64,000 nucleotides of DNA from Zonotrichia leucophrys gambelii (taxonomy: Eukaryota > Chordata > Aves > Passeriformes > Passerellidae). A model generated the notes under the pieces. The model ran no database searches, was not told the DNA's origin, and saw only the letters and a list, made by a program, of their open reading frames with translations. The stretch is taken from NCBI RefSeq assembly GCF_028769735.1, contig NC_088186.1:9207001-9271000 (forward strand), given 5' to 3'. Positions 9,163 to 23,101 of the stretch are shown here, piece by piece; the stretch's first letter is position 1, and each line of letters opens with the position of its first letter. The position numbers were made by a program, and so were the translations under genes.

Positions 9163-12100
9163 CTGGGACAGAAAAAAGAGTCACCACAGCCCATCCCAGC
9201 AGGAAAAAGGCTGCAGGGAGGTCCTGGGCACACAGAGCCTCTCCAAGCACCACCAGAACAGCTCAGCAGGAAGCTGGGGATGTTGAGAATGGGCTGAGCA
9301 AGGGCGTCTTGCTTGTAATGAGGGATGAAGGCTGGGCTTGTAAAACTTCATGGCTCAATGCCTGGCTCCACCATCTAAACTGGGCTTCCAAACCTTTGTA
9401 GCAATCCTGATTGTCACAGTTAAACTCATCACTTTTTCCTGGTTGACAGGGACAGAGCAGCAGGCACAGGGTATTTCTGCCCATGGTGTGGAGCACATCC
9501 TCATGGAGCAGGGTAGGTGCAACAGGAAAGATGTTTTTCCTGCTCCAAGGACTGTTTTGTCCCTGTTTTTCCTGTTCCAAGGACCAGTTACCAGGGAATT
9601 GAGTGAATTCTCCTTAATTTACTCTCCAGCCTCAGCTATTTCTTTAGCAGAGGGCTTAACCTGTCTCTGTATATCAGATTTTGGGCTCAGCCATTCATTT
9701 GTCTCAATTCTGCCTCTATCAGCTCCATTTCCACTCTGGGCTGAAACCCTGGCAAAGAGTCAAGGGTTTCAACAATAGGGAGCTGATGGAAGAAATGATT
9801 CCTGATGCCAGCTCTCCCCCTGGGGTAGAGGCACTGCTCAGATGAAAAGGCAATCTCAAGCTGATGCTGAGGCAGGAGAAATCAGGAATGAGGGAAGAAA
9901 CACATGGACCCCTTGGGGCTCCTCTGCAGCAGCCAGGGAAGCTGCTGCAAGCAGGGGAAGTGGTTATTGTGCAGGCTGGCCACTGCCTGTGCCAGTGGTT
10001 TGGGACAAGATATCATTGCTGCCCTTCCCCACCCTGGGATGGAGCATCCCAGCAGGATGAGCAGGACATGTCCTCCTCCTGTCCTGGAGCAGGTGGCTCT
10101 CCTGGGCTCAGTGACATCAACAAAGAGTTCTGGCTTCAGCAGCCAAATCTCGGAGTGTGACCCCCTCCATGTCAACACTCGGAATGGGTGGGAATCTCAC
10201 CCAGCCTCGTCCTGCCACTTCAACCACAGCAGCCAGAGAAAGGATGAGGCATCCAGATGTGACAGCAGCAGGTTCTCCAAGCCTCACAGCCCCACACAAG
10301 TGTGATGTTCCCCCGTGGAAAGTGAGCTCTCTGCTCCATTTCACATTTCTGGCCATCCACCAGCACTCCAAAAGCAGAACTGGCCTTGGCCAGGCTTTGA
10401 ACAAACTCCATGCTGAAAAAATCAGTGTGTTCTTCTGTTGTTTTGAAAAATCCTGCCTTTGGCAGTTTGGAAGAGAAGAAATCACAGTGCTCCTCCTCTG
10501 CTCTGCTTTAAGACAACAAGAAGAGCCAAAGTTTGGGATTAAGGCTGCTTCATATCACAGCACTCCTTAGCAGGTACAGAGCTCTCAGATAGCCAAGCCC
10601 CTGTGTACTGCCAGACTGGCAAAGGAACAGTGCTGCCCTCTCATTCCTGTCTGCTGATCTTCCAGAAATGCAAAGCAGTGATATTTAAACTGCTCCAACA
10701 TGGAAAACATCCCCTTCTCCAGGCTTTGGTGTCTGGGAATCAAAGCAGAGCCCCGTGCCTGGTACAGCACAGAGGGTGTGAAGCCAGTGGGAGTAGAAAG
10801 AAAAGAATAAAAGCTAAGAACAACTGCAGAGAACAGCCTGGGAAGTGTTTACCACTACAGAGCTTTAGACTGCAGCTATAAAGCTCATCAAGGTGCTTGA
10901 ATTAAAGTGCAGCATTTTCAGCCAATGGCCAGAGAGAGACCTGGCAAAGTCTCCCCACCCTGAGCTGCATCTTCACGTGGCACTCAGGGATTATTTGTTA
11001 GTTTTTCCACGCTCCTTCTGCTCCCATATGAACACACTACAGAAAAGCATCCAAAAACCCCTTTTCTCCAAAACAGATCCTTTATGCATAATTGCCCACG
11101 TGATCTGATTGTTTATGCTCTGCATTCCAGCCTCTTCACAAGCCTGCAGAAGTAGCTGCTTAATCCATTCCTTCTTTTCTGCCTCGTTCCATGAATCAAA
11201 ATCAAAGCCACTTTTCCCAAGTGGGTGAAGCACTCACAGAAGGTGGAAAGCACTGCTGTTATTTTCCCTGCCATATGCTCCCGAGACAGTTCCCAGCTCT
11301 GCCTCGGATTATTCCCGAGCCCAGATGCTCCATCATCCATTGCCACCTGAAATGCTGAACTCCAAGATCTGTTGGTGTGGCTCTTGCTGCCCAGAGCCTG
11401 GAGGGACTTGGATTTGGAGGCAAAGATCTCATAATTATTGTAACTGTGAGCAAATATTCCAAAAATGACCATTCCTTGTTATCCATGCAGGGATCTGAGA
11501 AAAAACAACAACAAACCAAACCAAAAATGCACACAGGCTGCTGCATTTTTGCCCTTTTTCAGCACCAAACCTCTCCTGGAAGTGGCAGCAGTTTCACTAC
11601 AAACCCTGCAGCCCAGGGGACTGTGGCAGCTCAGTGCTGGTGACAGGAACATGCCAAGCCACACTCATTTTCTGCTACCAACTCTTCCTTTAAAAGGGGG
11701 AAAAATAAATTCCAGCAGCAGCTGTGATCCCTGGAAACATCAAGGCCAACTTTCCAAAGGGCAATTGAGGCACTCATGCTGTGCAACAGCCACGGACACG
11801 GATTCTCAAATGTGCTGTTTGTGCTGCTCCTCCTGTGCATCCAGGATTTGCTGCTTTGTGGGGACTGGGCTGCCAAGACATTTCTTTGGAAGATAATGAG
11901 AACATCTGCTGCTTCAGCAGCAAAACAGCCTCCAACAACAGGCACGGGATGAGCAGAGCGCCCGACTGCAGAGCAGCAGGAGAGGCTGTCCCACAGCTCA
12001 CAGGGGTTTGGCTCCAGCAGCTCCCTGAGGTGGGTGCTGGGTGCCCAGAGCTGCCTCTGCCTCCCCACCTGGGCAGCTCTCAGCAGGAATCAGCTCTGGG

Positions 12101-12672
12101 AGCTGCAGAATGGGCAGCACCTCCTCAGCCTGAGGATGCCAGATTTGCCCCATGGTGCAGGATGCCTTGCTCTGCACTGGATCTCCAGATCTGGCCTTAA
12201 AATCACTTCAAGATCTTCCTCTAAGACAAGAATCAGAAAATTGAGGCCGCTGCCCAGCACCTCCCAGTGACCACTCCCACAGCAAAGGCTGTGACACCTC
12301 AGCTGGGCATTAGTGGACCACAGCACTGTGGCCACTTCTCTCCTCTCTCCAGCAGTGTTGTTTGGCAGATTTGAGGTTCATTAGCATGGACGAGCATGTT
12401 CCAAGCAGAATCCCAGGGTGGCCAGCCCAGCAGGGACTGTCCCAAGGCTTTGCAGGGCTCTCCCAAGGGTGCAGCATGCAAGAGCTGAGGCAGGCAGCGC
12501 AGGGAGAGGGTGAAGCCACGGAGCTTTTTGCTTTGGGAAGTCGAGTGGAAATTCATTCTCCTTCAGGAAACTGCAGCTTCTGGAGCAAAGGAGCCTCTCC
12601 AGAGGAGGAAACATGGCATGGACAGGTTCAGGTGGAGATCGAAACCTCGGGGGATGCGAAGCCAGTACTCAC
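9163..12672 (-). other. CACNA1B intron (3.5 kb), largely free of repeats
   Basis: This intron between the distal-linker exon and the IIS1 exon is 3,510 bp. I see no recognisable CR1, LTR or microsatellite in it, which sets it apart from the other introns. The content is ordinary mixed-composition intron with many short accidental frames on both strands, none with a protein motif I recognise. Conserved regulatory elements could be present, but I cannot tell from one species. Confidence 0.7.
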
Positions 12673-12762
12673 CAACGGAGCAAATGTCTGTGAAATGGTC
12701 CTCACCTTCTTCTGCATGAATCAGGTCATTTTTGCTCTTCTTTATTGCGGCTCTTTTCAACA
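12673..12762 (-). CDS. CACNA1B: CACNA1B internal exon: distal I-II linker
   Basis: This 90-nt exon codes for the basic-then-acidic distal I-II linker: LKRAAIKKSKNDLIHAEEGE, then DHFTDICSV. Two bases complete the Val codon started in the preceding exon and one base starts the next Gly codon. The segment is cytoplasmic, with no membrane helix or known catalytic motif; in Cav2.2 the I-II linker is a modulation site. The acceptor is gcacgcag and the donor GTTG|GTGAGTAC. The acceptor is not a tandem NAGNAG, so the optional Ala residue reported at this junction in mammalian Cav2.2 could not arise here by a 3-nt shift. Substitutions relative to the mammalian protein I remember are conservative (AIKKSK for ATKKSR). 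Confidence 0.93.
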
Positions 12763-15291
12763 CTGCGTGCAAATTAAAGAGAAAATGCCCCGTGAGGATG
12801 CAGAGTGGATTCTCTCTCCCCCTCCCTTCACTCTCCAGGGCCAGCATTTCCTTCCCAATGCCAGCTCAAAGCTCTCCCACCAGGGTACCCTGGAGCAAAC
12901 AGGACAACCCACAACCTTGCAGGGCCTCTGCACGCCTCAGTGCCAGGGTGCTTCACTCCTTTGCCCTTCCAGCTCTTGAAGGTTTGCCAGGCACAGCTCT
13001 GCACGTTCCACTTCATGCAGCAGATGCAGGAGAGTGGGGAGGTCACTGCAGCTGCACTTTCAGCACAGCACAAAGGCTGGGCAGGGACACTGGAGCTTCC
13101 TGAGCCCCACGGGGCCGGGAGATGAGTGCTGCCACCCCTGGAACCACCAGTGCTGTTTGCAGCAGGCACTGTGAGGGAGTCAGAGTTTACAGAGCTCGGT
13201 TTACCACCCAGCCATGCCTCAAGGAGCAGAAATGCTGCATGGAAAAAGCGGCCACACATCAGTGAGCAGCCTCTCAGCAGCACCCAGTGTGCAATCCCTG
13301 CCCTCTGGGGATGTCAGAATTCTTTGAAAACACTTTTTTTTTTCCCCTCCAAAAGCAGCTTTTAGTGGGGAGGGCAAACACCACTACATTTACTCCAAGA
13401 GGGAATGAGAGCTCTGCATTGTCCACCCAGAGCACGGGGGGTGAGGCAGGAGCACGGAGGACGCTGCTCCCAGGACCACCTACCTGCAGAACCTTGAGAA
13501 GTGGCAGAAAAAAAAAATCACGTTGGTACAGTTTGGTGACAGCTTCGAGACAGACAGTAACTAAAGCAGCACTTTCTATCAGCAGTAAGACACCCCACGG
13601 TGTGGTGATACAGACTGGTCCGTGGGCACACACAGCAAAGCCACTCACGCTGCAGAGACTGCCCCGGGGAGGCTCCTCCACAACATCCCCTCACCCTAAT
13701 TATCTACAAATTCCTTTCCCACACTGCACGGATTGCCCTGCCCTGACAGAGACGTGGATGCGCTTCCTGCTCCTAAGGGCTGTGCTTGAGTCACTTCAGG
13801 GGAACACCCAGAGCAGAGGGGAGGATGCTCTGAACCTGTGGTCTGGATCCATTGTTTGTGCTCCTTGCTGTCCCACCCAGCTCTCCTGAATCTTCAGTCC
13901 CAGCAATGCCAGCTCAGGGGTCCCTCAGGCTGGGTCTGTCCCAGTTCACTCCAGCATGTCCAGGGCCATCCTCAGCACTGGAGCACAACCAGCACTGGGA
14001 TTAAATATTTCCAACATTCCTGGCATGAACTGAGCAGCTTTTTGTCTTCTGCCCCAGAAAACTCCTCGGTGTGTTTGGCAGTGAGGCTGTGCTATCTCTC
14101 CAGGCACATCCCTGTGTTTCGGGGACTCAGAATTTACCACCATAGACTGTGGGCTGCTCCAGGCTGGGAACATTCTCGGGCTCCTTTCGCTTTAGGATAA
14201 GAGGAACCTGAGTATCTCTGGGTCTTTACTCCGTGCCTTGCACCCACCTCGAGTTTCTCACAGCACTCAGACTGCTCCTCAGACACAAACTCCAGTGAAG
14301 CCTGGCTGTGCCCAGGTGCCAGCCAGGCGTCCCCAGCTCACACACACCCCCAGCACACACCGCAGGACTGGCACTCACACCTCAGCCCTGACCTGCTCCA
14401 GCCCCAGATCCTCCCCAGCGCAGGTCACCGGCCCGGCCGAGGCTGCAGCAGCACCTGCAGCGCTGCACGGCTGGGAGCCAGGCCAAAAATCCACCTGGGC
14501 ATGTCACCGGTGACCTGGGCACGGGGCTGCGGGGGGAAAGCTGCCCCTGGGTGCCACCTAAGCCCCTGGTGATTTGCAATCCACTCACTGTTGTAGCTGC
14601 TGCCGCTGCCAGTCTCTGCCGGCGCCGTGCCTTGAGGAATCGGCCCTTCCGAGGCGGCCCTCCCTGACAGTGAATGGGAGGAGAAAAAAAAAGAGGGGGG
14701 GGAGGGAGGGGAGGGGAAAGGAGGAGACATGGGAGGACGAAAGATGGTCAGAAAAGGGAGAGGGAAGAGTCTTTAACTGAGCTTTGAGTGGCTGGCGCAT
14801 CCTAAGAGCTGTCAGGGCTGGAGGCCCAGGGGGAGCATCCCCGTGGCCTCGCTGCTCGGCTCCTCCGGCCGTCCTGCCACGCCGGGCTCGCACGTCGGAA
14901 GGAAGGATCACCACACCCTGTTATGTCTTACTGCTTACAGCTAACAGGGGGCTCAGTCCCTTGGTCAAATCCGTTCGGAGCCCTGCCTTTCTCTCAGGTC
15001 AGCGCATTCGCTCTTCTCCATCCTCCTGGCAGCCTCTACCCCCTGCACACACAGCCAGCCACCCTCGGCAGGGCGTGGGCACCGACCCCGAGGGCACATC
15101 CCCATCCCGGGCCGGTGTGGGGTGTCCCAAACCGCTCCTCAGCCACCTGCAGCCTGCGGAAAGGGCTCTGTGGCCGGATTTGTGCCGGGTGCATGCGGGA
15201 GGATCCTCCTGCTCGGGAGGAAGGCGTGGCAGTGACAGCAGTGGAACCTCTCCCGTGGCACAGGAGGAAAATGCCCAGCAAAGGCACCTAC
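12763..15291 (-). other. CACNA1B intron (2.5 kb) with a CpG-dense 5' half
   Basis: This is the shortest complete intron, 2,529 bp. In gene orientation its 5' part (about 14521-15291) is GC-rich and CpG-dense and continues over the adjoining exon. A purine run with long G tracts lies at 14676-14732. The rest (12763-14500) is single-copy sequence with a short T run near 13329. The long open frames here follow from GC-rich composition and match no protein I recognise. Confidence 0.7.
14676..14732 (+). repeat. Purine tract with long G runs
   Basis: This is A and G only over most of its length, with several runs of three or more G (GAGGGGGGGGAGGGAGGGGA). It could form a G-quadruplex on the plus strand, the non-template-like strand opposite the gene. 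Confidence 0.7.
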
Positions 15292-15348
15292 CGTCCAAAG
15301 GGGACTTCTCTTCGGCGTTCTTGTCCTCCTCGGCCAGCATCACCTCCT
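15292..15348 (-). CDS. CACNA1B: CACNA1B short internal exon: I-II linker
   Basis: This 57-nt exon codes for EEVMLAEEDKNAEEKSPLD plus one base of the following codon; the first Glu completes the alpha-interaction domain. The segment is acidic, cytoplasmic and hydrophilic. EEVMLAEEDKNAEEKSPLD is the strongest paralogue marker in the window, because Cav2.1 differs here as I recall it. The acceptor is ccttttgcag and the donor GACG|GTAGGTGC. The 57-nt length matches the mammalian exon as I remember it. The exon lies at the edge of a CpG-dense stretch (14521-15360), unlike the other exons' surroundings, and a CR1 copy begins 185 bp upstream in gene orientation. Confidence 0.95.
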
Positions 15349-15532
15349 CTGCAAAAGGAAAATCAGCCAGGGTCAGCCTCAGGTTCCTCAGAGCCCTGCT
15401 CCGACAGCGGCTGGTGGGGCAGCAGGAACCTGTCCCTGTGCCACCCAACCCATCCCAGCCCGGTGCCACCAGCCCACCCCTGACAGAGTCTGCAGAGCAA
15501 TTCATGGTTCAGGGCTGTGTTTCTCACAGGAT

Positions 15533-16110
15533 TCACAGAATCACGGGGTTGGTAGAGACCTTCAAGATCATCGAATCCAACCCAGCCCCAACACCTCAAC
15601 TCAACCCTGGCACCCAGTGCCACATCCAGACTGTGTTAAACACACCCAGGGATGGGGACTCCACCACCTCCCTGGGCAGCCATTCCAGAACTTTATCACT
15701 CTTTCAGTGAAAACCTTTTTCCTGATATCCAGCCTGTATTTCCCTTGGCACAGCTTGAGGCTGTGTGCTCTGGCTGTGTCAGTGCTGCTGCAGACAGAGC
15801 CCAGCCCCAGCTGAGCACAGGCCCCTTTCAGGAGCTGTGCAGTGATGGGGGCAGCCCTGAGTCTCCTTTTCTCCAGGCTGAGCACCCCCAGCTCCCTCAG
15901 GGGTTCCTCACAGGGTTTGTGTTCCCAGCCTCTCTCCAGCCTCGTTGTCCCCTCTGGATGCTCTCATCTCAATGTCCTTCCCAGCCTGAGGGGCCAGAGC
16001 TGGACACAGCACTCCAGGTTTGCCCTCACCAGTGCTGAGTACAGGGGCACCGTGACCTCCCTGCTCCTGCTGGCCACCCCATTCCTGACCCAGGCCAGGA
16101 GCCATTCTCT
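15533..16110 (-). mobile_element. CR1 LINE 3' fragment, ~580 bp
   Basis: The plus strand starts ACAGAATCACGGGGTTGG and proceeds through the reverse complement of the CR1 3' end and the end of its reverse-transcriptase region (CTCACCAGTGCTGAGTACAG). It is one of the more complete copies and lies 185 bp upstream of an exon in gene orientation. Confidence 0.9.
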
Positions 16111-17109
16111 GCCCATGTCCCTCTCACAAAAAGGGAGGGTTCCAAACCAATCACATCCTCCATGGGATCCCTCCTCACAACCACCCACACCACCTCCCAC
16201 ACTGGGTTCTTCACCAGCTCTCATCCCCAAGGCACCTCTGGAGACCAAGGACCTTCCTCCAGACCAGGCAGCACCACAAATCCCACAAGCCCCAGGAAGG
16301 TCCCTCATGCCCATCCACACTGGAGACAGTTTGGGGAAGATGCTCCACACCCATCACTGCTCTTTTGTCTCCAAAAAATCAGGATTCAGCCATGGGGAGC
16401 AGAGTGGTGGCACAGGGTGAGAGCAGCAGGGCCGCATGCCAGGATAGTCACTGTCACCACAGAGCCACCACATCGAATCTTTGTCCAAATAAAATCTACA
16501 GCAAGTTTTCCATGGGGGAGCTCTGGCACAGTGATTGCAACAACACCCTTCCATTCCTCTGCAACTCATCTCCAAAATACACCTTGCACTGTCCTAAATT
16601 AAAAAAAAAAAAAAAACAGGAAACACTAAAAACCAACATCCCAAAATGGAATAATTTTTATCTGTGTGAAAGACAACCCAATTTCCTGAGGTTTCCCAGG
16701 GCACTGCCACCCTCCTGGCCAGTTTGCAGTGCTGTGCCAGTACTTGGGACTGCACTCAGTCTCTGCTGGAAACTGATGTGGGGATCTGCTAAAGGACAAC
16801 CCAAAGCAAACAAAACATTGAGTTGGCAGCTGGTAAACTTCACACTTCCTTCTACTCTCATAAATGGCAAATTCACATGCCTGTAATTTCATCAATGTGA
16901 GCTCTTACTAAAACATCTGACACTATGTTCCAACCAAATTTTGCTTTAAAGTCCGTTTAAGCCAGTCTAGATGGAAGAGCAACTTCAGAAAAACAAATAC
17001 AAACAAACCAGAGGCCAAACATCAAAGTGTGTAGCTGAGAGCTGTCTAGTAGGATACCAGAGGGATCAGCCTTATATAAGCCTATATAAGCCACACAAGC
17101 CTTATATAA

Positions 17110-17300
17110 TCTCTTTATTAATCATCTGGGAGAGAGAGGGAATGATACTTTAATAAGACAGAAAATTGAGAAGGCTGAAAAATAATTCCAAGGGCTGAGG
17201 AAAGCTGGAAAATTAAGCAGAGGGGAAGGAAATACAGAAGTGCAAAGTAATGCACCAGAGATGTGAAAGAAAGGAGAGCTGAGAGGGGTAAAAATGTCAG
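17110..17300 (+). mobile_element. Possible old CR1 fragment
   Basis: TTTATTAATCATCTGGGAGA followed later by AAGTGCAAAGTAATGCACC resembles an interior CR1 segment, but it is very diverged. Confidence 0.35.
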
Positions 17301-18614
17301 GTGAGCTCAAAGCTGCACTTTAAAAGGTGTAAAGTCCTTCCAAAAACCCACAAGTTGTGCCTGCAATCCCCACCTCCAATTCAGGTGGTTTTCAAATCTT
17401 CTTAAGACAGGTCAGAACAGTGAAATGGGCTTTTGTAGGCAGTTCAAGAGACTTCTCTGACCAGCCAGCACCTCAGACCAAAAGGTTCTTCTGAAGTCTC
17501 CCCCAGGGAAAGCTGTGCTGATGTTTGGGGATGAAAATATGGGAGGATTGAAATGGCAATTCCCAGTCTGACTGCCCTGAAACACAAGGAAGGAATGGGA
17601 GATCCTTCCTAAAAGCTGTGCTATACTGGATTTCCATCTACAAATTACTCTTTTAAGACAATTTTGCAAACCTTTGCCCCAAATTCAAGGTCCTGAATTG
17701 GTTCTCACACAAATCTCCATCCATAAACACAGCTGGGCTCAGTTTTGCTGTTCCTTTAAAATTCCCTTTTTCACCTCTGAAATTCCCTCAAGCCTCATTC
17801 TCCTCCTGCAGCCTTCCCAGGTTCTTTCCCTTGATCATTATTCCTGTCTGCCTCTAGTCCTCTGGGAATCCAAAGGACCACAGCTACCCCAGGAGGTTTT
17901 CAAGGCTAAAAAGAGATCTCAGCAGGTCACTGAGCACTGCCAGAGGGGTTTTTCACCAGCCAGCATCCTGAACAGAGGCTCAGGAGCTGCTCTGCCTTTA
18001 GTCATCCCTAACAGAGCCTGGAAGGAGATAATTGGGCACCTGAAAAAACCAAAAAATGGTGTCTCTGCATGAGGAGAAATGTTCAGCAGAGAGACGGGAC
18101 CAGATCAGCAATTCTGAGCCTCCAAACAAAGGCTCAGGGGCTTTGCCAGGGTGTCAGAGGCAGGAGTGTCTCAGCAGCAAGAGGAATTTTTGGTCATTAA
18201 GTGCTGGGTGTGACTGGGCTGGAAATAAAGGCAAAGCAGCCTGGTCTGGAGCACCAGGAATACCTGCTTAAGGGTGTGAAGGGTGCTGTTTAAAGGGAAA
18301 TAAAAGCAGGATGCAATCCTTGCTCTCTCCTTTTTTCCCAAATGTGTTAATCATGAATAATGACTGAGGTATAGCAAGAAAATGGTGCCCCTTCTCCTCC
18401 TCTTTGGTGTGGGCAAAGAGGATATTTGGGGCTCAAATGAGCAGCAGATGACTGGAAATAACAAAGACTAAATGAATTTAATTTCTGGCTGGGTAAATAG
18501 AAGAAGTTGATAAAAATGCAGCCCTCAGAAGTGGCTGCCATGCTCTCCCAAGGAGCCCTGCTTTGTCTTTGTGGGAATTACCCTGCCTTGGCATCTCACA
18601 GGTGTGGTATTTTC

Positions 18615-18989
18615 AGGGTCCCCTGTCATGGGGAGGAAAGATGAATTTGACTCCATGTTCTTAGAAGGCTAATTTATTATTTTACGTTACTATATTAGAT
18701 TAAAGAATGCTATACTAAAACTATACTGAAGAATAGAGAAAGGATACAGACAGAAGGCTTAACAAGATAATAATGGAAAACTCATGACTCTCCAGAACCT
18801 TGACACAGCTGGACCAGGATTGGTCATTAAGTTAAAACAATTCACATGTTGGATAAACAATCTCCAACCACATTCCAAAGCAGCAAAACACAGGAGAAGC
18901 AAAACAGATAATATTGTTTTCCTTTTTCTCTGAGGCTTCCCAGGAGAAAATTCTGAGCAAGGGATTTTTCAGAAAATATGACCATGACA
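18615..18989 (-). mobile_element. Solo LTR (group 1)
   Basis: On the minus strand it starts TGTCATGGTCATATTTTCTG and carries the group landmarks, ending near CATGGAGTCAAATTCATC. It has no attached coding sequence. Confidence 0.85.
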
Positions 18990-19550
18990 GACATGGGGTT
19001 CTTTGCTGGAGGTGTCTGTTCCAGTCTCTCCCAGGGGCTCAGGGCTCTGTTCTTCTAAAGAAAGCTGAAACCTGAAGCTCAGAAAGCTCTGCCATGCCAA
19101 GGGATGGCCTTGAAGTTCCAGAGGGCTGGCAGAGAGAGGTGAAACCATTCCCAAAGCCTGGCACTCCAGGAGAACAGAAGCACTCCAGTTTGGTGTGAAA
19201 AATGTGGATTTGGAAAGAATTAAAATGCAAAAGACATGAAACTTGATTAGCCCTGAATGGGAAGATTTTAGAGTCTCTGAGCAAAGTGTTTTCCAAATGA
19301 TTCATGTCCTTGTAAGATAAGAGAAACATCTTCAAAAGAATATTTGTGGGCTTATAAATGCTTTACTCTGTGTGGAGAACTTGTAGTTCCCTGTTCTTCA
19401 AAAATCCCAGCCTTGGAGTTCCTGCAGTTCTGAGGAGTTCAGTGGAGAAAACAGCAGGAGCAAAATCATTTGCATGGATTTCATCACTTGGCACATTTAA
19501 TTCCTCTGGAAAGGACAACTGCCTTCAAAGTGAAGGAAGGGAGGTTTAGG

Positions 19551-19690
19551 TGGGATATTGGGAATTAGGAATTGTTCCCTGGCACAGGGTGCCCAGAGCA
19601 GCTGTGGCTGCCCCTGGATCCCTGGAAGTGCCCAAGGCCAGGCTGGATGGGGCTTCCACCCCAAACCAGTCTGGGATTCTGTGATAATTC
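19551..19690 (+). mobile_element. CR1 LINE 3' fragment
   Basis: A short 3' piece: GGGATATTGGGAATTAGGAA, then CCCTGGAAGTGCCCAAGGCC, ending CTGGGATTCTGTGATAAT. Confidence 0.88.
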
Positions 19691-22316
19691 AAATTACTGA
19701 CATTAATGAGAAACATTAAAGTCACTTCAGAGTGGTCAATGAGCAATAACCACAGTGTTAAATTAAAATTACTGTTGACTGAGGGGAGGTAGGGCACAGG
19801 GAAAGGAGTGATTTTAATCACTCACACTTCCCTTGGTCCTAAAACAACACTTGAGGAAAAAACCTGAGCACTACAAAGGACAAGGGCACCTCCTGTCCAG
19901 CTCCAGCAACTACAAAAGATATGTAAAAAACTACAGAGCAAAAGCCATCTAAAGATTAAAACATCATTTTGTGAAGCACTAGAATGCAGCTTTCCACTCT
20001 TCCTGCCTTGCATCAAAAATAAACAAGGGGGAAAAAAATCGAACAAACCAAATGCTCAGGGAGGATATTAGAAATATTGGAAACCTGATGAGGCTTCCAG
20101 GGGAAGAGAAAGGATTGGGCTGATTGGTTCTGGGTGCTTTGGAGCAGGAAAAAATAAGATGAAACAAGGTAGAAGGAGATTAGAGAAAGAAAAGTAATTA
20201 AAAGAACACCTGAATTCTTCCTCTCGCTGCAGAAAGGCAATGGATTGAAAGTGAGGGCAGTACACAGCTCCGTGGGATTGTTTGGTTTTTAAAATCAAAC
20301 TGGGTGTTAACACATGGCACTCTTTGCTCCAAGAGTCAACGAGGTCAAGGCTGGCAGAAGGATTTAAAAACAACTAGATATTCCCAGGAATAATGACCAA
20401 ATCCTCCAGAGTTCCATTAGGGCAGAATCCCAGGAGCTTTCGCTCTTCCCTTTGTGCAAACAGCTCCTGCCTGGGGCTGCTGCAGGATTTCTGTCCCCTT
20501 CTGCCTGTCCTCCCCGGCTGGATCTCCCTGCTCAGAATCCCAGAGAAGGAATTCCAGATCATTTCAGAGCTGAAATCCCCAAGCCAGACCTGGGAAATCC
20601 CCATGGACGGCACAGTCCCAATTTTCAGTGCCTCAGTCCTGATTCTCTGCTCTGCTTTGCCTTCACGCTGCATTTTCATTCCAAGATTTTATTAACACTG
20701 CTAAGCTGATTTTAATTACTGTTATTATTCAGCTGTACTAGGAAGCTCTTTTATATTCCTATTGTATTCTCAACAATGCCTTTCCAGAGTATTTTTAACA
20801 TTCCCTGATTCAGCTCTTTTGCATGCACTTCCCTGTTCCACAAAGCCTTCTGGCTCGTGTGTTATTGGGCTGAAAAATGTGCATTTTCCAGCAGTTTCAC
20901 TTGACATTGGTGTGGCATTTATTCAGCCCTGGCAACATAGAAATGGAAGAGTCAGGAATTCCCACAGGGATGGGAATTGGAGCAGAGGTTGAGTGTACAT
21001 TTTATAATTTCTCCATCCCAAGTTTCTCACAAGTTCAGCTGATGATGGGCAGAGCAGGCCCCAGAGTGACACAACGCCTCAACCCTGCAGGGGAATTCTC
21101 ATCTCTGTTTTAGTGATGGAGATCAGGATTAAGAGACCAAAAATCACCAAGAGCCTTAAAAGCATGACAGGATGAGAAAAGGAGAAGCCCAGAGAACCCT
21201 GCTCCAGCCACTGGGCAAGGCAGGAATTTATGTGAGTTAGAGGCTGCACAAAAGCTGTAAACTAATGAGAAGACAAATTCTCAATGGAAAGGAAAGGGAA
21301 TTCTTTATTTTCTCATTCCTCCAGAAGCACAGAATGAGGAGTGGCTGCCTGAGTTGCTGCTGAACAGTCACTGTGAATAAAAGTCTGACAACACAAGTGG
21401 CCCTCAATTGTCACCCAGTGCAGTGCTAGAAGAAATAATGGGTTTAAAGCACCACATAAACTGCTGATATTTCTATTTTACATTTCAGTTGTAAAGAGCA
21501 AAGATGAAACTCATCTGTCTAAAATGGCACACAGGAATCCATTTGAGAAATCAGCACTTCTTTTCCTCCCCATCATTGTTTTAAAAGGCCTTTTCACTTG
21601 GCTCAGATGTTGAAAAGCAAGCAAGGAGGAAATTACCCCCCATTTTCTTGGTGCTGCATGAAAGAATTGACTGTGGTTATGTCAATATATAAATATCAGC
21701 TCCTCCATAAAGCAGGAAGGTTATTGGTAATCGTTGCAGTCTGATAAAAATGCTATTTTCTGTTAAATTAATGTGTCTGGGTCCTGGTTAAAGTTGCTCA
21801 CGCCTTGCAATAAAGAGCAATGTTCAGTTTCAGTGCTTATAAATCAATGTTAATATGGGCTGGGGGGAGTTTCGTGCAAGTGATCTTTGTAGCTCATAAA
21901 ATGCCACTTGGGTGGGTTTTACCAGCACAGAAAGAAAGGCTGATAAACCAGCTGGGGCAGGGAGTAAATAAAGCAGAAATTACTCATGGAAGGGAACAGT
22001 TCCTCCCTGTGCAGGATTTGGGCACTCCATCACTGTGGGTGCAACAGCCTGATCAAAAAGTGAGAAAGCAAAGCTCATTTTCTCTCTTTCTGACCAGGCT
22101 GTTGCATCCACAGATCACTTTTTATATTATCCTGTATTAGGACAATTGCTTCGATCTCAGCAATAAAGCTGGCTCAGCTTCTTTAGTTTTGCTTAAGCCA
22201 AACCAAGATCTTTTTGCAATAATTTTGGTGCAAACACTCAGAAAAAATTCCAACAAAACCAACAAGTGCTGGGCAGGCCCTCCCAGGCTTGGCCACACCA
22301 AGGTCTCATTCTGGAG

Positions 22317-23101
<785 letters not shown>

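Larger units (their letters stand above)
14521..15360. promoter_or_regulatory. CpG-dense block (possible intragenic CpG island)
   Basis: I counted about 43 CG dinucleotides by hand in 840 bp, against very few per kb in the surrounding introns. GC content looks above 60%. It covers the 57-nt exon and the start of the next intron. No TATA box or obvious transcription start is visible, so regulatory function is inference. Confidence 0.45.

Noticed and set aside
14784..15710. 308-codon plus-strand frame
   Set aside because: It runs antisense across the 57-nt channel exon, CpG-dense intron and into a CR1 element, with no recognisable domain.
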